A DNA stretch of 64,000 nucleotides from Pseudomonas brassicacearum (GTDB lineage Bacteria; Pseudomonadota; Gammaproteobacteria; Pseudomonadales; Pseudomonadaceae), in contig NZ_CP045701.2 of the NCBI RefSeq assembly GCF_009601685.2, positions 3,038,001-3,102,000 of the forward strand, in the 5' to 3' direction. Below, in pieces: positions 7,786 through 15,026 of this stretch. How positions within the stretch are numbered: the stretch's first letter is position 1; every line of letters begins with the position of its first letter. Under the pieces are notes generated by a model. The model was not told the DNA's origin, did no database searches, and worked only from the letters and a program-made list of their open reading frames with translations. The translations under genes and the position numbers were made by a program.

Positions 7786-10257
7786 GTGGCGCAACACACT
7801 CCCGATCTTCCCCCCGAGCTTTTATCCTTGGCCCAGATGCCGCTGTTCAAGCGCCTGGCCGCCCGATTCTTCGGCCATGGCCTGACACGCCTGCGAGCCC
7901 AGCATCGCGCCTCTTGGTTGCATGGCCAGGCCGACGGTTTCCGTAGCGGTCATACCGCCGGTTTTGACTATGGCTACAAAGAAGGCCGGGCCGAAGGGCT
8001 TGAGGAGGGCCGTCAGGTCCTGTTGATCCGTGATTCGCGCAGCACGGAGCATCCGGCACCGCAGGTTGATGATCTGCTGTTCGATGACTGGCGCCTGCCG
8101 CTGACCGCCGAGCTGAAGAAACGCATCAAGACAGATATCGCCCGATTGCTACCGGCGCATGCACAACCCAGTGCCGCGCAATGGAAGATGATTTTCAGCG
8201 ACACGCCCTCGACCTCGGTGGTCGCAGGGGCCGGCGCGGGCAAATCCACCACCCTGGTGCTGCGCATTGTGCTGTTGTCCCATTACCTGGGTTTCGAACT
8301 GGACTCGATGACCGTGGTGACGTTTACCCGGGAATCGCGCAAGGATTTCATCCAGAAGCTGATCGAAGTGTTTGCCCTGTGGGGACGAACCGTCAGCCTC
8401 AAGGAAGCTCGGGACCTGGTGCGCACGTTCCATTCGCGCATCTTGCCCATGGTTCGCAGCCTGCCCGGGTTCGAGCGGCTCCAGGCCTTCGAGACCCTGA
8501 GTCATCGCGCCGAAGCGAGTGACGATGATGCCCAGGGCAATCCTTTTGATTTGCGCATCAACGACGCTCAGCGCCAGCAACTCAACGCCTGTTATCACAA
8601 TCTTTACCAACGTGACGCGCGTTTCCGTGAGCTGATCCTGCCGTTGTCCCGCCACGCACTGCAGCTCAAGGCGCTGGAGCGCGATCACCCGGACGTGCAA
8701 AAACGGGTCGCCGTGACCGAGCTGGCAGCCCAGCGCGACGAAGAATTGTGCGACGCCGTCGAAGACCTCTGGTTTCGCGCCGGTGCCTGGCCGATCAAGG
8801 GTATCGAGCCGAAGCGACAGACGTTCGAGATCAATGGTTCGACGTTCCACTGTCATGGCTACGCACCTTCCCTGGATGCCTGGGTGATATTGGGCTTCGA
8901 TCCACGGGAAGACGCCCGGCTCAGTCGTCCGGGCGCCAAGTTGAGCATCCGCGCAGAATGGGCCGTCAAGCGCACCTTGTTTCAAGCTTTCTGCCGTAAG
9001 CCATTGATCTGGCTTGAAAGTTACGACGCATCCAAGCGTGTATTAGCCTCAATGGCCGGCGATGCCAGCGCCGGGCCGGGGTTCGACTACAAGGTCAAGG
9101 GTGAGCTGGGTTCAGCGCCATTGCTGGACTGTTTTGTCGCGGCGGCAGGCTTTATCGAGAACCTTGGCCTGGACGTCCCGGATGCCGTGGGCCAGATGTC
9201 CTTTGCCCAGGATGACCCTGATCGGTATTTTTTCGAGGCGCTGAGTCGCTACTGGCGGGCATTCGAAGACCATCTGCTCGACCAATCACCGCCGGTGATG
9301 ACCTACAACCGCATGTTTGCGCTGTTCAGCGAGCACTCGCCGGAAAACTTCAAGCTGTTGGGGGATACGTTGCTCAGGCCGCTTTCGCACCTGATGATCG
9401 ACGAATTCCAGGACGTGTCGCCGCAGATCGTCTCCTGGCTGCGAGCCAGTCTGCGGGAAATACGCAGCCGTGGTCCCTCGATGCACGTGGGACGCGGCGC
9501 CCAGCGCTCTTCATTGTTGTGTGTCGGGGACGATTGGCAGTCGATCTATGGCTGGCGCGGCAGTTCACCGAGCTATTTCATGGCATTCAACAAGCAATTC
9601 CCGTCGCCGACGACGACCCGGGTCATGCTCACTGACAACTACCGCAGCCACCAACACATCATCGATGCGGCTGAGCATATTGTTCGTGCCGCTGCGGCTA
9701 TCCCAGGTAAGAAGGCCAAGGCCAGCGGTGTGTCTCGCTCGCTGAGCCCGGTCAATGTGTTGGAACGAGACGACGAAGGGCTGGCGCGGCGACTGGATGA
9801 GCACTACCGCAAGGGCGATTCGATCTTGATGCTGTATCGAAAAAGTAGCGATAAGCTATTGATAGAAAAGTATATTAAGATGACAGTTAATGTGGATTCT
9901 AACTTGCCGTACGAGGCGCGACGGCTCAGGCAAATGACCTACCACAGCGCCAAGGGGCTCCAGGCCGATGCGGTGTTCCTGCTGGGCGACTGCCAGCACC
10001 TGGGCAGTTCACCCTATAAGAACCAGGTCTATCGAATGGCCGGGCTGGGCCAGGACGGTGACGCCGACCCCTACGACTCGGCGCAAAAGGACGAAATCCT
10101 GCGCCTGGCGTATGTGGGCATCACTCGGGCGGTGCAGCACTGTTACTGGTACGTCGATGGCCAGGACGGCCAGGCGGCCAATGGGCCCAAGGCCTCGGAT
10201 CGTATCGCCGGGGACAAGCCCTTTTTTGCTGACCACCGGCGTGTTCGTAAAGGATAA
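7786..10257 (+). CDS. UvrD/Rep-family superfamily 1 DNA helicase
   Basis: About 823 aa. The SF1A motifs occur in order: Walker A GAGAGKST (residues 148-155), Walker B MIDEFQD, motif III VGDDWQSIYGWRG, motif IV LTDNYRSH, motif V TYHSAKGLQAD and motif VI YVGITRA. It should be an ATP-dependent 3'-5' translocase. Unusually, about 147 residues precede Walker A, including a low-complexity segment GYKEGRAEGLEEGR. The GTG at 7786 is preferred because GGAG lies 7 nt upstream; an ATG at 7759 lacks one. A short AT-rich patch (9838-9910) interrupts the GC-rich coding sequence. It stands alone; its specific job (repair, or defence) cannot be read from the context. Confidence 0.88.
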   Translation: MAQHTPDLPPELLSLAQMPLFKRLAARFFGHGLTRLRAQHRASWLHGQADGFRSGHTAGFDYGYKEGRAEGLEEGRQVLLIRDSRSTEHPAPQVDDLLFDDWRLPLTAELKKRIKTDIARLLPAHAQPSAAQWKMIFSDTPSTSVVAGAGAGKSTTLVLRIVLLSHYLGFELDSMTVVTFTRESRKDFIQKLIEVFALWGRTVSLKEARDLVRTFHSRILPMVRSLPGFERLQAFETLSHRAEASDDDAQGNPFDLRINDAQRQQLNACYHNLYQRDARFRELILPLSRHALQLKALERDHPDVQKRVAVTELAAQRDEELCDAVEDLWFRAGAWPIKGIEPKRQTFEINGSTFHCHGYAPSLDAWVILGFDPREDARLSRPGAKLSIRAEWAVKRTLFQAFCRKPLIWLESYDASKRVLASMAGDASAGPGFDYKVKGELGSAPLLDCFVAAAGFIENLGLDVPDAVGQMSFAQDDPDRYFFEALSRYWRAFEDHLLDQSPPVMTYNRMFALFSEHSPENFKLLGDTLLRPLSHLMIDEFQDVSPQIVSWLRASLREIRSRGPSMHVGRGAQRSSLLCVGDDWQSIYGWRGSSPSYFMAFNKQFPSPTTTRVMLTDNYRSHQHIIDAAEHIVRAAAAIPGKKAKASGVSRSLSPVNVLERDDEGLARRLDEHYRKGDSILMLYRKSSDKLLIEKYIKMTVNVDSNLPYEARRLRQMTYHSAKGLQADAVFLLGDCQHLGSSPYKNQVYRMAGLGQDGDADPYDSAQKDEILRLAYVGITRAVQHCYWYVDGQDGQAANGPKASDRIAGDKPFFADHRRVRKG

Positions 10258-10290
10258 GGCTTGGTGTGTATATCCGTTGCGACGGTAACC

Positions 10291-10384
10291 CTGTGGGAGC
10301 GAGCTTGCTCGCGAAGGCGATGTCACTGTCGACAAAGGTGTTGAATATACTGGCCTCTTCGCGAGCAAGCTCGCTCCCACAGGG
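10291..10384. repeat. REP-type inverted pair
   Basis: Two arms (10291-10317 and 10358-10383) carrying CTGTGGGAGCGAGC and its complement face each other around a 40-nt spacer. They lie between the convergent helicase and Lrp genes and may also act as a bidirectional terminator. Confidence 0.8.
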
Positions 10385-10395
10385 GGAATACGTTC

Positions 10396-10833
10396 TTACG
10401 CCATCGGCGGCAACCGCCGCTTGACGGGCGTCTTCTTGACGATGGCCGTATTGGTTTCGGCGTGGACATTGAGTTTGTCCAGCAAGGTATCCAGCTGTTC
10501 CATCGAGCGCACGTGCAGGCGGGCGATGAAGCAGTCGTCGCCGGTCACCTTGTCGCATTCGGTGAATTCAGCGATGGCCTGGATCTGCCGCTCCACTTCC
10601 TGTAACTGACCCGGCAGCGGGCGGATACGTACGATGGCCTGGAGTTGATAGCCGAAGCACTTGGGGTCCACCTCGACGGTGTAACCCCTGAGCACGCCAC
10701 GTTCTTCGAGCCGGCGCAGGCGCTCGGCGACACTGGGGGAGGACAGGCCGCTGAGGTTTGCCAGGGCCTTGAGTGAGCGTCGGGAATCTTCCATCAGGGC
10801 GCTGATGAGGATCTGATCAATATCGTCAGTCAT
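10396..10833 (-). CDS. Lrp/AsnC family transcriptional regulator
   Basis: 145 aa, normal Lrp length. The N-terminal helix-turn-helix is RRSLKALANLSGLSSPSVAE and the C-terminal RAM/AsnC ligand domain starts near residue 70 (YQLQAIVRIRP). The frame extends upstream, but MTDDIDQI at 10833 is the real start: GGAG is 6 nt before it and alignment with the family begins there. It is divergent from a DMT exporter with 133 nt between starts, the usual arrangement of an amino-acid-responsive Lrp regulator controlling an efflux gene. The ligand is unknown. Confidence 0.93.
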   Translation of the reverse strand: MTDDIDQILISALMEDSRRSLKALANLSGLSSPSVAERLRRLEERGVLRGYTVEVDPKCFGYQLQAIVRIRPLPGQLQEVERQIQAIAEFTECDKVTGDDCFIARLHVRSMEQLDTLLDKLNVHAETNTAIVKKTPVKRRLPPMA

Positions 10834-10872
10834 TTCAACTCCATTAGGCGAATGTGCGAAGTTGCCTTGATT

Positions 10873-10902
10873 AAAAAGGTAAAAATTCAGTTTAGCCTTT
10901 TT
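10873..10902. promoter_or_regulatory. Imperfect inverted repeat, candidate Lrp operator
   Basis: AAAAAGGTAAAA and TTTAGCCTTTTT form an AT-rich imperfect palindrome in the divergent region between the Lrp gene and the DMT exporter. Position and symmetry fit an operator for the neighbouring regulator. This is an inference. Confidence 0.4.
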
Positions 10903-10966
10903 CAAACCATGGAGGAGCCCCCCGTCGGCTCGGCATACTGTGTCCACTTGCTGAAGGAGCCTGAAG

Positions 10967-11860
10967 ATGGACAAGACCTTACGCCGTGGTTCGCTGGAAA
11001 TGACCGCCGCCATGCTGATCTCCGGAACCATTGGTTGGTTCGTGCTGGTTTCCGGCCTGCCGGTGCTCGATGTGGTGTTCTGGCGTTGCGTGTTCGGCGC
11101 CGCGACCTTGCTGTTGATCTGCGCCGGTTTCGGCTTTTTGCGCCCCGGCATTCTTACGCGCACCACCTTCCTGCTGGCAGTACTCAGCGGTGTGGCGATC
11201 GTCGGCAACTGGGTGTTGTTGTTTGCCTCTTATTCCCGCGCCTCGATTGCCATCGGCACGGCGGTGTACAACGTCCAGCCGTTCATGTTGGTGGGGCTGG
11301 CGGCGTTGTTCCTCAACGAAAAAATCACCGCGCAAAAACTGTTCTGGCTGGCGGTGTCGTTTCTCGGAATGCTGGCCATCGTCAGCGCCCATGGTGAGCA
11401 AGGGCAGGGCGGCGGCGACTATCTGCTGGGCATTGCGCTGGCGCTGGGAGCGGCGTTGCTGTACGCCATCGCGGCCTTGATCATCAAGCGCCTGACCGGT
11501 ACGCCACCTCATCTGATCGCGCTGATCCAGGTCAGCACCGGCGTGTTGCTGTTGGCGCCCTGGGCAAACTTCTCGGCGTTACCGCAACACGCCCAAGCCT
11601 GGGCCAGCCTGCTGACCCTGGGCATGGTGCACACCGGCGTGATGTACGTGTTGCTGTACAGCGCCATTCAACGGTTGCCGACCGCGTTGACCGGGGCGCT
11701 GTCGTTCATCTACCCGATCGCGGCGATCTTCGTCGACTGGTTCGCCTTTGGCCATCGTCTGGAGCCGCTGCAATGGCTGGGCGTGGCAGCAATCCTGCTG
11801 GCAGCCGCCGGCATGCAACAGGGCTGGGGCATCAAGTCGCGGCGCCCAGCGCTGTCGTAG
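10967..11860 (+). CDS. DMT superfamily (EamA) transporter
   Basis: 297 aa with ten predicted hydrophobic helices in two EamA repeats, the second starting near residue 150. Examples of helices are AMLISGTIGWFVLVSGLPVL and GALSFIYPIAAIFVDWFAFG. EamA proteins are inner-membrane exporters of amino acids or related metabolites. AAGGAG lies 8 nt upstream of the ATG. It is divergent from an Lrp-type regulator, which probably controls it, and converges with the GapN-like gene 19 nt downstream. Confidence 0.92.
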   Translation: MDKTLRRGSLEMTAAMLISGTIGWFVLVSGLPVLDVVFWRCVFGAATLLLICAGFGFLRPGILTRTTFLLAVLSGVAIVGNWVLLFASYSRASIAIGTAVYNVQPFMLVGLAALFLNEKITAQKLFWLAVSFLGMLAIVSAHGEQGQGGGDYLLGIALALGAALLYAIAALIIKRLTGTPPHLIALIQVSTGVLLLAPWANFSALPQHAQAWASLLTLGMVHTGVMYVLLYSAIQRLPTALTGALSFIYPIAAIFVDWFAFGHRLEPLQWLGVAAILLAAAGMQQGWGIKSRRPALS

Positions 11861-11879
11861 CCCACCGTTCGGGCTTGGA

Positions 11880-13505
11880 TCAGAAGATGTAGTCAGTGGT
11901 CAGGAAGTTGGAATCGCGCTCCCGGATAATATCGCTGATCAACGCCTTGTTGCTGTCCTGGAATTTGGTGGCCACCAGCGTGCGGATGGAAAAAGTGCGC
12001 AGTGCATCGTGGACCGACAAGGTGCCCTCGGCTGAGTTCTTGCGACCATTGAACGGGAACGTGTCCGGGCCACGCTGGCACTGGGCGTTGATGTTGATGC
12101 GTCCGACCTGGTTGGCGAAGGTGTCCACCAGCTTGCCGACTTCTGCCGGGTGGGTGCCGAAAATGCTGAGTTGCTGGCCGAAGTCGGACTCCAGTACGTA
12201 ATCGATGACGGTATTGAGGTCGCGGTACGGCACGATGGGCACGACCGGGCCGAACTGTTCCTCATGGTAGACCCGCATCGCCGTGTTCACCGGGTACAGC
12301 ACCGCCGGGTAGAAGAACGAGCTTCGTGATTCGCCACCATGGGCATTCTTCACTTCTGCACCCTTGGCGAGCGCGTCGGCGACCAGCGAATGCAGGTAGT
12401 CGACCTTGCCCGCTTCGGGCAATGGTGTCAGCACCACGCCGTCCTCCCAGGGCATGCCGGGTTTCAGGGTGGCGAGCCTGGCGTTGAACTTCTCGATGAA
12501 CGCTGGCGCCACATCCTCGTGGACAAACAGGATTTTCAGCGCCGTGCAGCGCTGGCCGTTGAATGACAGCGAGCCGGTCAGCGCCTCGTTGACCGCGTTG
12601 TCCAGGTCGACGTCCGGCAGCACCAGCCCCGGGTTCTTTGCATCCAGCCCCAGGGCAGCACGCAAGCGGTGCGGACGCGGGTGGAGTTTTTTCAAGTCGC
12701 TGGCCGCCTTGTTGGTGCCGATAAAGGCAAAGATGTCGATCTTGCCGCTGGCCATCAGCGCGCTGACAGTTTCGCGGCCACTGCCGTAGATCACGTTGAT
12801 CACGCCGGCCGGGAAGCTGTCGCGGAAAGCTTCGAGCAGTGGCCGCACCAGCAGGACGCCGAGCTTGGCTGGCTTGAACACGACGGTGTTGCCCATGATC
12901 AAGGCCGGGATCAGCGTGGTGAAGGTTTCGTTCAGCGGATAGTTGTAGGGCCCCATGCACAAGGCCACGCCCAGGGGCACGCGGCGGATCTGTCCCAGGG
13001 TGTCCTGCTCGAGCTCGAAACGGCTGGAACGTCGGTCCAGCTCCTTGAGGGCATTGATAGTGTCGACGATGTAGTCGCAGGTGCGATCGAATTCCTTCTG
13101 GGAATCCTTGAGGTTCTTGCCGATTTCCCACATCAGCAACTTGACCACGGTCTCGCGTTGCTCGCGCATGCGTGCCAGAAAGGCTTCCACGTGGCGAATG
13201 CGCTCGGCGACGCGCATCGTTGGCCACTGGCCCTGGCCGCGATCATAAGCGCGCACGGCGGCGTCCAGGGCGGTGAGGGCAGTATCGGCATCCAGCAGGG
13301 GCGTGCTGCCGAGAATCACCTGTTCATCGCCCAGCTCACCCTTCAGGTAAACGGGGCTGCGGACGACGGCCAATGGCCCTTGCCAGGTTTCCAGGACGCC
13401 GTCGACCAGGTATTCGCGCTGTTCGATCTGGTCTTCGAGGCGGTAGGCGTCCGGGATGTCGGCGGCGTTGGGAAACAGGTTGGCAAGGAAGGGGGCTGTG
13501 GTCAT
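11880..13505 (-). CDS. GapN-like NADP-dependent aldehyde dehydrogenase
   Basis: 541 aa, ALDH superfamily, closest by motif order to non-phosphorylating glyceraldehyde-3-phosphate dehydrogenase (GapN), which oxidises glyceraldehyde-3-phosphate to 3-phosphoglycerate with NADP. The active-site cysteine is C320 in FNGQRCTA and the oxyanion asparagine N187 in GPYNYP. The position of the general-base glutamate, 34 residues before the cysteine, is G286 in ALGLDAKNPG, with an aspartate two residues on. The enzyme is also about 60 residues longer than typical GapN. GGAG lies 7 nt before the ATG. Family assignment is sound. The exact substrate is less certain. Confidence 0.85.
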   Translation of the reverse strand: MTTAPFLANLFPNAADIPDAYRLEDQIEQREYLVDGVLETWQGPLAVVRSPVYLKGELGDEQVILGSTPLLDADTALTALDAAVRAYDRGQGQWPTMRVAERIRHVEAFLARMREQRETVVKLLMWEIGKNLKDSQKEFDRTCDYIVDTINALKELDRRSSRFELEQDTLGQIRRVPLGVALCMGPYNYPLNETFTTLIPALIMGNTVVFKPAKLGVLLVRPLLEAFRDSFPAGVINVIYGSGRETVSALMASGKIDIFAFIGTNKAASDLKKLHPRPHRLRAALGLDAKNPGLVLPDVDLDNAVNEALTGSLSFNGQRCTALKILFVHEDVAPAFIEKFNARLATLKPGMPWEDGVVLTPLPEAGKVDYLHSLVADALAKGAEVKNAHGGESRSSFFYPAVLYPVNTAMRVYHEEQFGPVVPIVPYRDLNTVIDYVLESDFGQQLSIFGTHPAEVGKLVDTFANQVGRININAQCQRGPDTFPFNGRKNSAEGTLSVHDALRTFSIRTLVATKFQDSNKALISDIIRERDSNFLTTDYIF

Positions 13506-13627
13506 GTCGTTACTCCATCAATGAAATGAGCCAGGGGCAGACGGCTTGCAGGTATAAATCGCTTTTAGCGTTATACGCCTTAATGGAGGTGTTTTTTAAG
13601 TGGCGGCAGATTGCTTGCGCCGGGCTT

Positions 13628-13796
13628 GTGTAGGAGCTGCCGAAGGCTGCGATCTTTTGATCTTTTGATCTTTTGATCTTTCGCTTGAGATTCAAGCGTC
13701 AGGGGAAAGATCGCAGCCTCGTTGCACTCGACAGCTCCTACACAGCTCCTACACAGCTCCTGCACAGCTCACACACAGCTCCTGCACGCGGGGGCA
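13628..13796. repeat. Composite palindromic repeat with 8-bp tandem repeats
   Basis: The outer arms GTGTAGGAGCTG (from 13628) and CAGCTCCTACAC (13733-13744) form a long imperfect palindrome, with inner arms GGCTGCGATCTTT and AAAGATCGCAGCC. Four copies of GATCTTTT lie in one arm (13651-13681). Several copies of ACAGCTCCT follow the other arm to about 13790. A sister copy lies at 34328-34454. It separates the GapN-like and autotransporter genes. Confidence 0.75.
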
Positions 13797-13814
13797 TCGA
13801 TTACTGAATTGGCA

Positions 13815-14732
13815 TTACCAACGCATCCGCACCCCCATGCTGGTAATGATGCCGTTGAGGTCGTTGTCGTCGACGTCACTGCTGTAGTCGGCACTGACAT
13901 ACAGGCTTACCGCTGGCGTGACCCGGGCCACCAGGCCCAGGCCGACTTCAACGGTGGAGGATTTTCGGCTGCTGCTGATCTTGTCGACCTTACCCAGGGA
14001 CAAGGTATCGGCGTTCTGGACGGTGTGCCATAGGCTGGTTCGCACATAGGGCTCCATGCCGAGGCTGTTGACTCGGTAATTGCCTTTGAGTCGTGCTCCG
14101 ACGCGGCCGCTCCAGCTGCTCAGTTCGTTGCCCGTGCCGCTCTGGGCATTGGGTGTATCGAGGGTGATGCGTTGATTGATCAACTGTGCCTGGGGTTCGA
14201 CGACCCAATGGGTCCCGATGCCGATCGGAAAGCCGCCTTCGACCGACAGCGTCACCGCATTGCCTTCGGTGGCCTGGCGTTGGCCTTGTTCGGTTCGGCT
14301 GTAGCCATTGACCCGGCCACCGCTGGCGCTCAGGTCCACGTGCCAGCCTGCGGGGCCGGTCAGGCTCCAATAGGCGCCGAGGCTCGAGCCTTTCAGGTTC
14401 AGGGCATCTTTGTCCGGTTCGGCCAGCGCCGGCGCCACCAGCAGGCCGCTGCCCGTTGAAATGATCTGGTTTTGTCCACTGATCAGCCCCATGCGCTGGG
14501 TATGGCCGCTGTCGTTTCGCAATGTGAACAGGGCGGGGCTCTTGCCGGAAGCGGGGTCACTGCTGGAAGAATCGGTATTGAGGTGGCCGGACTGTGCCCG
14601 GCCATACCAGGGCTGCGCTGTCTCCTCGGCAGGCCAGGCTTGTACCTCCATGGATGAAAGCAGTAACAACGAAGTGGAGAGGGTGTGGAGGGTGGCAGTG
14701 GAGATCTCTTGTGGACGGAAGGACGTTTTCAT
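13815..14732 (-). CDS. Autotransporter-type outer-membrane beta-barrel protein without passenger
   Basis: 305 aa. A signal-peptide-like start (MKTSFRPQEISTATLHTLS, then LLLLSS) is followed by about 270 residues that match the C-terminal barrel of the neighbouring autotransporter, for example GRVGARLKGNYRV, VEPQAQLINQ, SLYVSADYSS and the terminal strand MGVRMRW. The passenger domain is essentially missing. AGG lies 8 nt before the ATG at 14732; the frame runs upstream to 14819 but without support. It could be a duplicated and truncated autotransporter barrel or a genuine small porin-like protein. It is transcribed in the same direction as the full-length paralogue. Confidence 0.8.
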   Translation of the reverse strand: MKTSFRPQEISTATLHTLSTSLLLLSSMEVQAWPAEETAQPWYGRAQSGHLNTDSSSSDPASGKSPALFTLRNDSGHTQRMGLISGQNQIISTGSGLLVAPALAEPDKDALNLKGSSLGAYWSLTGPAGWHVDLSASGGRVNGYSRTEQGQRQATEGNAVTLSVEGGFPIGIGTHWVVEPQAQLINQRITLDTPNAQSGTGNELSSWSGRVGARLKGNYRVNSLGMEPYVRTSLWHTVQNADTLSLGKVDKISSSRKSSTVEVGLGLVARVTPAVSLYVSADYSSDVDDNDLNGIITSMGVRMRW

Positions 14733-14819
14733 GGGGGCCTGCCTTGCAATCGCATGCGTTTCTCGCTTTTTGGCGTCTCTCCTACCCCGAATGAGGGGCG
14801 ACCGAATGAATTGAGGCAA

Positions 14820-14854
14820 GCCTCTGGCGGCCCGTCTTGACGGGTTCCAGAGGC
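14820..14854 (-). terminator. Strong inverted repeat between the two autotransporter genes
   Basis: GCCTCTGG and CCAGAGGC enclose an inner CCCGTC/GACGGG stem with a two-base loop. It lies downstream of the 15027-17450 gene and upstream of the 13815-14732 gene, both read leftward, so it could end the first transcript. There is no long T-run on either side. Confidence 0.45.
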
Positions 14855-15026
14855 CTGCCCCTGACTGTATTTCCGGGGGTAGTACGGTGTAGTCAAGAAG
14901 ACCGATGGCGGTGCGTCAAGAAAATGAACGATGAATGGCAAGATGAAATCAGCACCAATAACACGCTGATTTAAATTGGTTATTCATGCGTATATTTGGG
15001 CGTCAAATCACCGTCGCGCACCCTGC

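Noticed and set aside
13651..13790. CRISPR array from the short tandem repeats
   Set aside because: Units are 8-9 bp, mostly contiguous without unique spacers, and no cas genes are present.
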